From Acidobacteriota bacterium (lineage in GTDB: Bacteria > Acidobacteriota > Blastocatellia > Pyrinomonadales > Pyrinomonadaceae): a stretch of DNA of 64,000 bases. A program made the translations under genes and the position numbers. The notes under the pieces were generated by a model. It saw nothing but the letters and a program-made list of their open reading frames with translations. It was not told the DNA's origin and made no database searches. This document shows, in pieces, positions 48,109 through 58,155 of the stretch. Position 1 is the first letter of the stretch, and each line of letters opens with the position of its first letter. Where the stretch lies: contig JAIVJI010000003.1 of the NCBI GenBank assembly GCA_020200135.1, positions 1 through 64,000 of the forward strand, given 5' to 3'.

Positions 48109-48480
48109 TCAAAAGGCTCCGCGCGTCAGCGATTCGAGCGCGGCGCGGAGCGTCTCAATGGCGAGCGAGGCCGCATGGCGCTTGCGCGCCGGCAGTCCTC
48201 CGACCGCCTCCGTGACCCGCTCACGTGTCACGCGCGCGGCCTCTTCCAGAGTCATCCCCTCCAACATCCCCGCGAGGGCGGAGCCGCAGGCGAGCGTGGG
48301 CGGGCAGCCGTAGGCGAGGAAGCGCGCGGCCTCGATGCGCCCCGACCCGAGGCGGAGCGACAGACGCAGGCGGTCGCCGCAGACGGGGTTCGACTGCTCG
48401 GCCTCCGCGTCTGCGTCTGCGAGCGTGCCGGCGTTGCGCGGGTTCGCGAGGTGGTCTTTGAGGGTGTCGGAGTAGGCCAC
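48109..48480 (-). CDS. IscU/NifU-N-like Fe-S scaffold homologue, third ligand Cys not conserved
   Basis: MAYSDTLKDHLANPRNAGTLADAD...NPVCGDRLRLSLRLGSGRIEAARFLAYGCPPTLACGS...GGLPARKRHAASLAIETLRAAL. Confidence 0.85.
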   Translation of the reverse strand: MAYSDTLKDHLANPRNAGTLADADAEAEQSNPVCGDRLRLSLRLGSGRIEAARFLAYGCPPTLACGSALAGMLEGMTLEEAARVTRERVTEAVGGLPARKRHAASLAIETLRAALESLTRGAF

Positions 48481-48484
48481 GGAC

Positions 48485-49690
48485 TCAGGCCGGCGTGCAG
48501 GCGCGCTCCGTCCGCGCCTTCTGGTAGAGCGGCGAGAGGCGGCGCAGCGTCTCGACGGCGCGGGGCAGCACCTCGAGCACGTAGTCCACCTCCCCCTCGG
48601 TCGTGTCCTTGCCGAGGCTGAAGCGGATGGAGCCGCGCGCCAGCTCGTCGTCGCGGCCGAGCGCGCGGATGACCGGCGAGGGTTCGAGCGAGCCGGATGA
48701 ACACGCCGAGCCGGTCGAGACGGCGACGCCCTGCATGTCGAGGTTGATGAGCAGCCCCTCGCCCTCGACGTAGCGGAACGAGATGTTCGAGACGCCGGGC
48801 AGGCGCCGCGCGCGGTCGCCGTTGTAGACGAAGTCTGAGACGCGCGCCTCGACGCCGGCCTCGAAGCGCTCTCGCAGGCGGCGGACGTGCTCGGCGCGCG
48901 CGTCGAGTTCGAGCCGGGTGAGGCGGGCGGCCTCGCCGAAGGCGACGACGAGCGGGACGGCCTCGGTGCCGCCGCGCCGCTCGCGCTCCTGGTGGCCGCC
49001 GACGTTCTGCGGCGCGAGCCGCACGCCGCGCCGGACGTAGAGCGCGCCCACGCCCTTCGGCGCGTAGAGCTTGTGCGCGGACAGCGAGAGCAGGTCGCAG
49101 GCCAGCTCGTCTACGTCAACTCGCAGGCCGCCGGCGGCCTGCACGGCGTCGGTGTGGAGCCAGATTTTCTGACCGGCGGCGCGGCGCTCGCGGATGAGCG
49201 CGCCTATCTCGGCGACGGGCTGGACGGTGCCGACCTCGTTGTTGGCGAGCATCACGGTGACGAGCACGGTGTCGGGCCTGAGCGCCGCTCGCACGTCCTC
49301 GACGCGGACGACGCCCTCCTCGTAGACGGGCAGTCGCGTCACCTCCCAGTCGCGCCGACCCAACGCGTCGCAGATGCCGCGCACCGAAGAGTGCTCGATG
49401 GAGGTGGTGATGACGTGACGGCCGTGCTCGGCGTGCTGCTCGCAGACGCCGCGGATGGCGAGGTTGTTGGCCTCCGTCCCGCCGGAGAGGAAGACTATCT
49501 CGTTCGGGCGCGCGCCGACGAGGCTCGCCACCTCGCGCCGCGCGCGGTCGACCGCGGCGCGCGACTCCTGCCCGTAGAAGTGTACGCTCGAAGGGTTGCC
49601 GAACTTTTCGGTCAGGTACGGCAGCATCGCCTCGACGACCCGCCGGTCGACCGGCGTCGTCGCGCTGTGGTCAAAGTAGACTCTGAGCAT
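48485..49690 (-). CDS. Cysteine desulfurase (NifS/IscS family)
   Basis: MLRVYFDHSATTPVDRRVVEAMLPYLTEKFGNPSSVHFYGQESRAAVDRARREVASLVGA...LLSLSAHKLYAPKGVGALYVRRG...STGSACSSGSLEPSPVIRALG. Confidence 0.95.
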   Translation of the reverse strand: MLRVYFDHSATTPVDRRVVEAMLPYLTEKFGNPSSVHFYGQESRAAVDRARREVASLVGARPNEIVFLSGGTEANNLAIRGVCEQHAEHGRHVITTSIEHSSVRGICDALGRRDWEVTRLPVYEEGVVRVEDVRAALRPDTVLVTVMLANNEVGTVQPVAEIGALIRERRAAGQKIWLHTDAVQAAGGLRVDVDELACDLLSLSAHKLYAPKGVGALYVRRGVRLAPQNVGGHQERERRGGTEAVPLVVAFGEAARLTRLELDARAEHVRRLRERFEAGVEARVSDFVYNGDRARRLPGVSNISFRYVEGEGLLINLDMQGVAVSTGSACSSGSLEPSPVIRALGRDDELARGSIRFSLGKDTTEGEVDYVLEVLPRAVETLRRLSPLYQKARTERACTPA

Positions 49691-49896
49691 AATAAAAAAG
49701 AAAAATTCCGATAAACCGGCGGGCGGGCGGGGGGCATCATAGGCTGCGGATGGCTCTCCCGCTCCCCCGGGTCGCACGCTTCGTCCGGAGTCTATGTCGC
49801 TCAAAGACGGAGCGTCAAGGCGGTTGGACGGCGCGGCGCGCTGTTGTAAGCTCACCCCGGCCACTTCGCCGTTTCCGAACTTCAGGAGAGAACTCG

Positions 49897-50916
49897 ATGA
49901 AGACCAGCAGACGCCTCTACGCCGCCGCGCTCGCGCTCGCCATGTCCCTCGGCGCGCTCGCCGCCATACCCGCCGCCGCGCAGGCGCAGCAGTACGGCGC
50001 GCTCGAACGCGGCTACCGCACGGGCTACTCCGACGGCTACCAGGCGGGCTGGACCGACCAGGTGAAGGGCGCGCGCGCAGATTACCGCGGCAAGGCGGAG
50101 TACGCGAGCGCCGACCGCGCCTACATCGCCGCCTACGGGTCGCTCGAAGACTACCGCGACGGCTACCAGCAGGGCTTCGAGGTCGGCTACGAGGCCGGCC
50201 ACGCGCGCGGGGGCTTCAACTCCGAGCTGCCCGCCGGCGGCGTCAGGCGCCGAGGCGCGAGCGCGCGCGAGGCGGCCGGCAGCGGCATTGATAACGGAGT
50301 CGGTAACAGAAGCGGCGGGAGGCCGACGGGCGAAGCTCACGAAAGCAGCTCGCAGCCCGTGCGCGGCGGCTCAGACTCGGGCGGGCGCGGCGCCGTGTCC
50401 GACGTGGTGCTCCTCGTCGAGTTGCAGAACCGGCTCTCGACCGACGTGAGCCAGCGCGGCGACACCTTCGAGGCGCGCGTGCTTGAGCCGCAGCAGTACA
50501 CGGGCGCGACGGTCACCGGCCGCCTCTCCGACGTGCAGCGCGCGGGCAAGGCGCGCGGCCGCGCGCTCCTCCAGCTCGACTTCGAGCGGATACGAATGCC
50601 CGGCGCGGCCGACTGGGAGGAGTTCAGCGGGCAGGTCGTCGAGGTGCTCGCTTCCGAGGCGGCGGGCGTCGGCGAGGTCGACCGGGAGGGCGGCGTGCGC
50701 GGCAAGGGCTCGACCAGGGAGGACGCGGCGAAGGTAGGCGCGGCGGCGGGCGTCGGCGCCATCATCGGGGCCATCGCGGGCGGCGGCAAGGGCGCGGCCA
50801 TCGGCGCCGTCATCGGCGGCGGCGCGGGCACGGCCGGCGTCATGACCCAGCGCGGCCAGGACATACGCCTCGAACCCGGCCAGCAGCTCCGCGTCCGCGC
50901 GAACGGAATCAGGTAA
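49897..50916 (+). CDS. Secreted protein with glycine-zipper-like segment
   Basis: Signal MKTSRRLYAAALALAMSLGALAAIPAAAQA; GYRTGYSDGYQAGWTDQ repeats; AAAGVGAIIGAIAGGGKGAAIGAVIGGGAGTAG. Confidence 0.75.
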   Translation: MKTSRRLYAAALALAMSLGALAAIPAAAQAQQYGALERGYRTGYSDGYQAGWTDQVKGARADYRGKAEYASADRAYIAAYGSLEDYRDGYQQGFEVGYEAGHARGGFNSELPAGGVRRRGASAREAAGSGIDNGVGNRSGGRPTGEAHESSSQPVRGGSDSGGRGAVSDVVLLVELQNRLSTDVSQRGDTFEARVLEPQQYTGATVTGRLSDVQRAGKARGRALLQLDFERIRMPGAADWEEFSGQVVEVLASEAAGVGEVDREGGVRGKGSTREDAAKVGAAAGVGAIIGAIAGGGKGAAIGAVIGGGAGTAGVMTQRGQDIRLEPGQQLRVRANGIR

Positions 50917-50917
50917 T

Positions 50918-51009
50918 GTCTGGAGTCTGGAGTCCGACTTCACCGAGGGCGGATTGTTGATGAGGGCGCCTTTGTCTTGACTCCGGACTCCAGACTTCAG
51001 ACTCCAGAC
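50918..51009. repeat. Heptamer-armed palindromic repeat, family B
   Basis: Left GTCTGGA GTCTGGA GTCCGAC (50918-50938); right GACTCCG GACTCCA GACTTCA GACTCCA GAC (50979-51009), inverted relative to each other. Confidence 0.85.
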
Positions 51010-51015
51010 CCTCCA

Positions 51016-51813
51016 ATGATCGTCACCCTGCTCACAGACTTCGGGACGGCGGACTATTTCGTCGGGGCGTTGAAGGGCGCGGTGCTGGCCGCGAACCCCG
51101 AGGCGCGCGTGGTGGACATCACGCACGAGGTTCCGCCCTACGACGTGGAGGAGGGCGCGTTCACGCTGCGCGCGGCGTTCGAGACCTTCCCGGAGGGGAC
51201 AGTCCACGTCGCGGTCGTCGACCCCGGCGTCGGCTCCGCGCGGCGCGGCATCGCGGTGGAGGGGCGCGGCCACACCTTCGTCGGGCCGGACAACGGCCTC
51301 TTCGGCCACGTCTACGAGCGCGTGCGACCCTTCAAAGTCTTTCACCTCACGAACGAGAGTTTCTTTCGACGCGAAGTCAGCGCGACCTTCCACGGGCGCG
51401 ACGTCTTCGCCCCCGTGGCGGGCGCGCTCTCGCGCGGCGTGAGCGCCGTTGAGCTGGGGCCCGAGGTCGAAGACTACGTGCGCCTGCCGTCGGCCGCGCC
51501 CGAGCGGCTCGCGTGCGGGACGCTCGCGGGCACGGTCATCCACATCGACCGCTTCGGCAACTGCGTCACCAACCTCTCGCCCGCCGATCTGTCGGACGAA
51601 ATGGTCCGGGGCGGCGCGCTCCTCGTCGTGTGCGGGCGCGAGATACGCTCGTTCCGGCGCTTCTTCGCCGAGGACGCCGGCGCGGCGGGCGAGCCCTTCG
51701 TCGTCTGGGGGAGCGCGGGGCTGCTGGAGATAGCCGTCTTCCGCGACTCGGCCGCGCGCGTGCTGGGGATACGGCGCGGGCAGAGCGTCGAAGTGAGGAA
51801 AGTCGAGCGGTAG
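51016..51813 (+). CDS. S-adenosyl-L-methionine hydrolase (adenosine-forming), DUF62 family
   Basis: MIVTLLTDFGTADYFVGALKGAVLAANPEARVVDITHEVPPYDVEEGAFTLRAAFETFPEGTVHVAVVDPGVGSARRGIAVEGRGHTFVGPDNGLF. Confidence 0.93.
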   Translation: MIVTLLTDFGTADYFVGALKGAVLAANPEARVVDITHEVPPYDVEEGAFTLRAAFETFPEGTVHVAVVDPGVGSARRGIAVEGRGHTFVGPDNGLFGHVYERVRPFKVFHLTNESFFRREVSATFHGRDVFAPVAGALSRGVSAVELGPEVEDYVRLPSAAPERLACGTLAGTVIHIDRFGNCVTNLSPADLSDEMVRGGALLVVCGREIRSFRRFFAEDAGAAGEPFVVWGSAGLLEIAVFRDSAARVLGIRRGQSVEVRKVER

Positions 51814-51944
51814 AGGGAGAGAGTTTGAAACCTTGACCCTCGACCCGTGACACTTTTCCCGCAGAGCTGTCATCCTTCCGACTTGTCACCCCTCGCGGCA
51901 CTTTGCTATTTTCGACACACTACAACTCTTAAGGACAGGGCCAC

Positions 51945-53090
51945 ATGGATAAAGCAGAGGGCAAGCCCGCCGCAAAGACCGGCGCGGGGCTTGAGGGGGT
52001 CGTCGCCGCCGAATCGTCTATCGGAGACGTTGACGGCGTAAACGGCGTACTCATCTACCAGGGTCTCGACATCCACGACCTCGCCGAGCACTCGACCTTC
52101 GAGGAGACGGTCTTCCTGCTCTGGCACGGCCGCCTCCCCGGTCGCGCGGAGCTGGACGGGCTGCGTGCGGAGCTGGCCGCGAACCAGCAGCTCCCGGCGG
52201 AAGTGTCCGAGCTGATGCGCCGCTTCCCGGCCGGCGCCGAGCCGATGGACGCGCTGCGGACGGCCGTCTCGGCGCTCGCCTTCTACGACGCGGGCTCGCG
52301 CGACCTCTCGCGCGAGGGCGCGCTGCGCACCGCGACGAAGCTGACGGCGCGGCTCCCCGTCGTCGTCGCCACCTTCGAGCGGTTGCGCAACGGCAAAGAG
52401 CCCGTCGAGCCGCGCCCCGACCTGAACATCGCCTCGAACTTCCTCCACATGCTCTCGGGCGAGGAGCCCTCGGAGCGCGTCGCGCGCATCTTCGACGTCT
52501 GCCTCATCCTCCACGCCGACCACGAGCTGAACGCCTCGACTTTCACGAGCCGCGTCATCGCCGGCACGCTCGCGGACATGTACGGCGCGGTGACGGGGGC
52601 CATCGCGGCGCTCTCGGGGCCGCTCCACGGCGGCGCCAACACCAACGTCATGAAGATGCTCCTTGAGATAGGCGAGCCCGAGCGCGCCGAAGCGTGGCTG
52701 CGCGAGGCGCTGGCGTCGAAGAAGAAGGTCATGGGCTTCGGCCACCGCGTCTACAAGACCGAAGACCCGCGCTCGGTGTGGCTGAGGAAGTTCTCGCGCG
52801 AGCTGGGCGAGGCGCGCGGCGAGACGCGCTGGATAGAAATCTTAGAGCGGCTGCGCGAGCTGATGTTCGCCGAGAAGAAGCTTTACCCGAACGTCGATTA
52901 CTACTCGGGCTCGGCCTACTACCTGATGGGCATCCCGCTCGACCTCTTCACGCCCATCTTCGCCGTCAGCCGCATCTCGGGCTGGACGGGGCACATCCTC
53001 GAACAGTACGCCAACAACCGCCTCATACGCCCCCGCGCCGAGTACGTCGGCCCGCGCGGCGTCCCCTACGTGCCAATCGAAGAGAGATAG
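51945..53090 (+). CDS. Citrate synthase
   Basis: GVLIYQGLDIHDLAEHSTFEETVFLLWHGRLP...GPLHGGANTNVMKMLLEIG...VMGFGHRVYKTEDPRS...YVGPRGVPYVPIEER. Confidence 0.96.
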   Translation: MDKAEGKPAAKTGAGLEGVVAAESSIGDVDGVNGVLIYQGLDIHDLAEHSTFEETVFLLWHGRLPGRAELDGLRAELAANQQLPAEVSELMRRFPAGAEPMDALRTAVSALAFYDAGSRDLSREGALRTATKLTARLPVVVATFERLRNGKEPVEPRPDLNIASNFLHMLSGEEPSERVARIFDVCLILHADHELNASTFTSRVIAGTLADMYGAVTGAIAALSGPLHGGANTNVMKMLLEIGEPERAEAWLREALASKKKVMGFGHRVYKTEDPRSVWLRKFSRELGEARGETRWIEILERLRELMFAEKKLYPNVDYYSGSAYYLMGIPLDLFTPIFAVSRISGWTGHILEQYANNRLIRPRAEYVGPRGVPYVPIEER

Positions 53091-53110
53091 ACGGTCGAAC
53101 TTTCCGTAGA

Positions 53111-53156
53111 GAAGGGGCGGGGCTGCCGACGAATGAGTCGGCGGCCCCGCCCCTTC
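53111..53156. terminator. Strong hairpin between convergent genes
   Basis: GAAGGGGCGGGGCTGCCGAC-GAATGA-GTCGGCGGCCCCGCCCCTTC: 20-bp stem, 1 mismatch. Confidence 0.75.
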
Positions 53157-53211
53157 CGTCCGCTTACGCGACCCCGAGTCCGAGTGACGCGGGGACTTGC
53201 TCCGGCTGACT

Positions 53212-54189
53212 CTAAAGGAGGTTGAGCGGGGCGGGCGCGCCGCCCGTCTCCGAGTTGGGGTTCTCGCCGTCGGTGTACTGACGCAGCTCGGGCGTCGCCG
53301 CGAGCAGGCGCGTGCGCCAGATGAAGATGGTCGAGAGCAGGAGCGCGAGCGTGCAGGCGGCGCCGCCCTCGATGCCGTAGGCGCCGCCGCCGAGCCAGTG
53401 CGGCCCCGCATCCGCCATGCGCAGCAGGGGGTCGGGCGTTATCTTCGTGATGCCGCTCACGGGCGAGCCGAGCGCCGCGCCCTGCACCCAGTTCCACCCG
53501 GCGTGGACGCCGAGCGGGAACCACAGACTCCGCGTCCGCCAGTAGGCCACGCCGAGCCACACCCCGGCCAGCACAGTGTTCGCGAACGTAAAGACCGGGG
53601 CCACGTTCGGGTTCGTCAGGTGTACGAGCGCGAAGGGAACCGACACGGGGACGAGCGCCGCCCACAGCGGCCACGAGCGCAAAAGCGTCTGAAAGGGGTA
53701 GCCGCGAAACAGCATCTCCTCGGCGGCCGCGCCGAGCAGGAAGACGACGCCCGAGACGACGACCGTCCGCAACAGCGCCGCGCCCGCGACCCCGTCGTTA
53801 AAAGCGAAGCTGTAGCCCCCGAACCCCCCGCCGATGAGCGCGGCCAGGCAGACCGACGCGCCGCCGACGAGCAGCCCGAAGAGCGTGTCGCGCAGCCAGC
53901 CGCGGTGGAGCGACCACCCGAGCGAGCGCCAGGGCAGCTCTTCAAGCACGTACACGCAACCCCACCCGATGAGCGCGGCCGGGACGAAGAGCTTCACCGA
54001 CTGGATGACCCAGTTCCAGCCGCTCTCCGCGACCAGCCACCTGTAAGTCTCTCGCGGAAGGATGAGCGCCTGCACGAGGTCGGTCGCGGCGAAGGCGGCG
54101 GTCACGGCGGCGAGGTAGGCGGCGGTGAAGACGGCCAGCCGCCACACGCTGCGCAGGCGGCCCGCGCGGTTGTAGAAGAAGTCTGTCAT
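53212..54189 (-). CDS. CPBP family intramembrane protease
   Basis: LGAAAEEMLFRGYPFQTLL; VPFALVHLTNPN; FPLGVHAGWNWVQG motifs in a polytopic protein. Confidence 0.92.
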   Translation of the reverse strand: MTDFFYNRAGRLRSVWRLAVFTAAYLAAVTAAFAATDLVQALILPRETYRWLVAESGWNWVIQSVKLFVPAALIGWGCVYVLEELPWRSLGWSLHRGWLRDTLFGLLVGGASVCLAALIGGGFGGYSFAFNDGVAGAALLRTVVVSGVVFLLGAAAEEMLFRGYPFQTLLRSWPLWAALVPVSVPFALVHLTNPNVAPVFTFANTVLAGVWLGVAYWRTRSLWFPLGVHAGWNWVQGAALGSPVSGITKITPDPLLRMADAGPHWLGGGAYGIEGGAACTLALLLSTIFIWRTRLLAATPELRQYTDGENPNSETGGAPAPLNLL

Positions 54190-54319
54190 GCTCTCCCCGG
54201 CAGGGCGAAGGGATTTAGTGGGTCGGCACAATATAACTGAAAGCGCGCCGGGAAGACGAGACGCGGCCGGTGCGCGCGCGTCGGGGCGCGTGGTAAACTC
54301 CCGCGCGGACTCCGAGCGT

Positions 54320-56689
54320 ATGGCGAAAGGCGGCGGCGAGTTGGGGGAAGAGAAGCCCGCGGCACCGAGGCGGCGGGGCGCGCCGTGGCTGTTCGGCGGG
54401 CTGGTGCTGCTGCTCCTGACGGTGCTCGTCGCGCTCCAGCTCTTCGGGCTGTGGGAAATCTTCACGCCCGACACGGCGAGCGACACGCTCCTCCTCTACG
54501 CGCTCTCGACGCTCAACTTCGTCGCCTTCTTCCTCTTCAGCTTCATCTTCATCCGCAGTCTCCTCAAGCTCCGGAGTGAGCGGCGCGCCGCTCAGCTCGG
54601 GTCGAAGATCAAGACGCGGCTGGTCGTCTACTTCATCGCCGTCAGCCTCCTGCCCATCACGGCGATGGCGCTCTTCTCCTACATGTTCTTCAACCGCTCG
54701 CTGGAGAAGTGGTTCAGCTTCTTCCCCGGCGACGTGGTGCGGCAGGCGCGGCTCGCGCAGGAGGATGACGCCCGCCAGCAGGCCGAGCACCTACTCGAAG
54801 TGACCCGCGCCGCCGCGGGCGCTCTCAGCGCCGACGGCGAGGTGACGCCCGAGCGCGCCGAGACCGCGCTGCCCCGGCTCTGGGTGATGAGCGGGGGGAA
54901 GCTCGCGCGCGTCGCCGTGCTCTCGGCCGGCGGCGCCGTCATGACCTCAGTCGGCTTGGAGGGAATCAACGTCGGGGACGCCGACATCGAGGCGGCGTTG
55001 CGCGGCGCCGACTTTCAAGAGGGCGTCGTCAGCGTTCAGACTGTGGCCGGAGTGCTCGACGTGGCGGCCGCGCCTTTGGCCGGCGGGACTCGGCTCGCCG
55101 CGGCCCGGCCACGCCGGGGTGACGCGAGCATCGGGCGGCTCATCGCCAGCGCGCAGACCTTCGAGGACTTCCGGAGCAACCAGCGGCGCGTGCGCGTGCT
55201 CGGCGTGACGACGCTGGGCCTGCTGACATTGATGCTTCTGTTCGCCGCGACGTGGAGCGCCATCCACCTCGCGCGCGGCATCGGCACGCCCATCCGCGCG
55301 CTGGCCGAGGCGGCGCGCGAGGTCGCGGGCGGCAACCTCTCGCACCGCGTCGAGGCCATCACCGACGACGAGCTGGCCGTGCTCGCCTCTGCCTTCAACG
55401 ACATGACCGCGCAGCTCGCCGAGAACCGCGGGCGGCTTGAGGTCAACGCCTCGGAGCTGCGCGAGAAGAACCTCGCGCTCGAAGAGCGGCGCCACTACAT
55501 CGAGACCGTGTTGCAGACGGTCTCGACCGGCGTCATCTCGCTCGACGAGGAGAACCGCGTGACGACCATCAACGCGGCCGCGCTCGCGATGCTCAGGCTC
55601 GAACAGCCGCCCGCGCCCTCGACGCCGCTCGCCGATGTCGTCAGCCCCGGCGACCTCGACGTGCTCGAACGCGTGCTCCGGCGCGCACGCGCGCGCGGCC
55701 GCGCGGCCGAGCAGTTGGAGCTTGCGCGCGGCGCCGCGCACGAGGCGAACGGCGCGGGCGTGAGCGGCGGCGCGGGTGTGGGCAGCGGCGCGGCGGGCGT
55801 CATCCCGGTCGCGCTCACGGCCACCGCGCTCGCGCCGCGCGAAGGCGCAGAGCGCCGCGGCGTCGTCCTCGTCATCGAAGACCTCTCGGAGCTGCTCGCC
55901 GCGCAGCGCGCCGCCGCGTGGAGCGAGGTCGCGCGCAGGCTCGCGCACGAGATTAAGAACCCGCTCACGCCCATCCAGCTCTCGGCCGAGCGTATCGCGC
56001 GCAACTTCAGGCGTCTCGGCGAAGGCGAAGACGAGGGCGCCGCCGTTTCGACCCCCCCGACACGGCCGGGGGACGGCAACGGCCACGCCGCCGAGCGCGA
56101 GCGCGTCGGGCGCGTCGTCGAGGAATGCACCGCGACCATCAGCCGCGAGGTCGAGGGGCTGAAGGCGATGGTCGACGAGTTCACGCGCTTCGCGCGGCTG
56201 CCGCACGCGCGGCTCGAACCCGCGGACCTGAACGAGGTGGTGCGCCAGGCCGTCTCGCTCTACCAGGAGCGGCTCGAAGGCGTGAGGATGGACGTGCTGC
56301 TCGCGCCGACCTTGCCCGGCGCGCTCCTCGACCCCGAGCAGATCAAGCGCGTCTTCGTCAACCTCATCGACAACTCGGTCGAGTCGCTCTCGGAGGGCGA
56401 GGGCGAGCGCCGCATCACGGTCGCCACGGGGCACGACCCCGCCCGCGGCCTGCTCATCGCCGAAGTCGCCGACACCGGCCACGGCATCGCGCGCCAGGAT
56501 TTGGCGCGACTCTTCCAGCCCTACTTCTCGACGCGCGGGCGCGGGACGGGGCTCGGCCTCGCCATCGTCCACCGCATCATGACCGAGCACGGCGGGCGCA
56601 TCCGCGCCGAGTCGAACCGGCCGAAGGGCGCGAGAATGATTCTCGAACTGCCCGTCGCCGAAGACGCGCGCGAAGGGCAGAGGGCTTAA
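54320..56689 (+). CDS. NtrY-type sensor histidine kinase (TM, HAMP, PAS, HisKA, HATPase)
   Basis: WSEVARRLAHEIKNPLTPIQLSAERI H-box; NLIDNSVESLSEGE N-box; TRGRGTGLGLAIVHRIMTEHGG. Confidence 0.93.
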   Translation: MAKGGGELGEEKPAAPRRRGAPWLFGGLVLLLLTVLVALQLFGLWEIFTPDTASDTLLLYALSTLNFVAFFLFSFIFIRSLLKLRSERRAAQLGSKIKTRLVVYFIAVSLLPITAMALFSYMFFNRSLEKWFSFFPGDVVRQARLAQEDDARQQAEHLLEVTRAAAGALSADGEVTPERAETALPRLWVMSGGKLARVAVLSAGGAVMTSVGLEGINVGDADIEAALRGADFQEGVVSVQTVAGVLDVAAAPLAGGTRLAAARPRRGDASIGRLIASAQTFEDFRSNQRRVRVLGVTTLGLLTLMLLFAATWSAIHLARGIGTPIRALAEAAREVAGGNLSHRVEAITDDELAVLASAFNDMTAQLAENRGRLEVNASELREKNLALEERRHYIETVLQTVSTGVISLDEENRVTTINAAALAMLRLEQPPAPSTPLADVVSPGDLDVLERVLRRARARGRAAEQLELARGAAHEANGAGVSGGAGVGSGAAGVIPVALTATALAPREGAERRGVVLVIEDLSELLAAQRAAAWSEVARRLAHEIKNPLTPIQLSAERIARNFRRLGEGEDEGAAVSTPPTRPGDGNGHAAERERVGRVVEECTATISREVEGLKAMVDEFTRFARLPHARLEPADLNEVVRQAVSLYQERLEGVRMDVLLAPTLPGALLDPEQIKRVFVNLIDNSVESLSEGEGERRITVATGHDPARGLLIAEVADTGHGIARQDLARLFQPYFSTRGRGTGLGLAIVHRIMTEHGGRIRAESNRPKGARMILELPVAEDAREGQRA

Positions 56690-56701
56690 GTCGAAGTCGG
56701 T

Positions 56702-58069
56702 ATGTCTGACTCGGTTCTAATCGTTGACGACGAGCGCGGGATACGCGAGACGCTGCGCGCCGTCCTGGAGGACGAGGGCTTCGAGTGCGAGGCCGTCGGG
56801 TCGGGGGAGGAGTGTCTGGTCACGGTCGCGCGCCGCTCGTTCGGGTGCGTGCTGCTCGACGTGTGGCTGCCGGGCCTCGACGGGCTCGAGACACTCGCAC
56901 GGATGCGCGAGCAGGGCGCGGACGCGGCCGTCGTGATGATCTCGGGGCACGCGACCATCGAGACGGCGGTGCGCGCGACCAAGCTCGGCGCGTTCGACTT
57001 CGTCGAGAAGCCGCTCTCCATCGAGAAGACCGTGCTCACGGTGCGCAACGCGCTCAGGCAGCGCGAGCTCGAGCGCGTCAACGCGGCCTTGAGCGACGAG
57101 CTGCGCGACGAGTGGGCGATGGTCGGCGAGTCCGTGGCGCTGCGCGCGCTCCGGAAGCAGATCGCGCTGGTCGCGCCGACCGACGGGCGAGTCCTCATCT
57201 ACGGCGAGTCGGGGACGGGCAAGGAGCTGGTCGCGCGCTCGATCCACGCGCACTCTCTGCGCGCCGCCGCGCCCTTCGTCGAGCTGAACTGCTCGGCCGT
57301 CCCCGAGGAGCTGATAGAGTCGGAGCTGTTCGGCCACGTCAAAGGGGCCTTCACCGGCGCGACGGGGCCGAAGCGCGGGAAGTTCGAGGCGGCCGACGGC
57401 GCGACGCTCTTCCTCGACGAGGTCGGCGACATGAGCCAGCGGATGCAGGCCAAGGTCCTGCGCGTGCTCGAAGAGCAGCGGTTCGAGCCGGTGGGCGGGA
57501 CGAACTCGATGCGCGTGGACGTGCGCGTGCTCGCGGCGACCAACAAGCGTCTGGAGGTCGAGATCGAGCGCGGGAACTTCCGCACAGACCTCCTCTTCCG
57601 CCTCAACGTCATCCCGTTCGAGGTGCCGCCCCTGCGCGAGCGCGCCGAAGACATCCCGCTCCTCGTCGAGCACTTCAACCGGCGTTTCTCGCTCTCCTAC
57701 AACAAGCGGCCGAAGCGCTTCGAGGCGGACGCGGTCGAGGCGCTGCGCGGCTACTCGTGGCCGGGGAACGTGCGCGAGCTGCGCAACACGGTCGAGCGCG
57801 TGGTCATCATGCACACGGGCGCTAAAGTTTCGGCCGCCGACCTCCCGCCGCTCGGCGGCGAGGAGCCGCCCGCCGCCGCGTCGCGCTTCTCCTCGTTCCG
57901 CCACGCCTCCGAGGCGCACCAGCGCGACTTCATCCGCGCGCGCCTCGCCGAGGCCGAGGGCAACGTCTCGCGCGCCGCCGAGCTGATGGGCATGGACCGC
58001 AGCCACCTCTACCGCCGCATGAAAGCCCTCGGCATCAACGTCCGCGAGGAGCGCGCCGGCACGGGCTGA
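56702..58069 (+). CDS. Sigma-54-dependent response regulator (NtrX/NtrC type)
   Basis: REC (VLIVDDERGIRETLRAVLEDEG); GESGTGKELVARSIH Walker A; GAFTGAT sigma-54 contact loop; C-terminal Fis-type HTH NVSRAAELMGMDRSHLYRRMKALGI. Confidence 0.95.
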   Translation: MSDSVLIVDDERGIRETLRAVLEDEGFECEAVGSGEECLVTVARRSFGCVLLDVWLPGLDGLETLARMREQGADAAVVMISGHATIETAVRATKLGAFDFVEKPLSIEKTVLTVRNALRQRELERVNAALSDELRDEWAMVGESVALRALRKQIALVAPTDGRVLIYGESGTGKELVARSIHAHSLRAAAPFVELNCSAVPEELIESELFGHVKGAFTGATGPKRGKFEAADGATLFLDEVGDMSQRMQAKVLRVLEEQRFEPVGGTNSMRVDVRVLAATNKRLEVEIERGNFRTDLLFRLNVIPFEVPPLRERAEDIPLLVEHFNRRFSLSYNKRPKRFEADAVEALRGYSWPGNVRELRNTVERVVIMHTGAKVSAADLPPLGGEEPPAAASRFSSFRHASEAHQRDFIRARLAEAEGNVSRAAELMGMDRSHLYRRMKALGINVREERAGTG

Positions 58070-58155
58070 CCGGCCGTCCCGCGTCATTCACATCTCACCT
58101 GCCACGCGGGCGCGCCCCGCACGTCGCGCGAGTCGGCACCTAAGGAGCTTCACAC

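Noticed and set aside
51823-51857. TTTGAAACCTTGACCCTCGACCCGTGACAC, a heptad-like run after the SAM hydrolase stop
   Set aside because: Resembles the heptamer elements in period and position but is too degenerate and lacks a convincing second arm.
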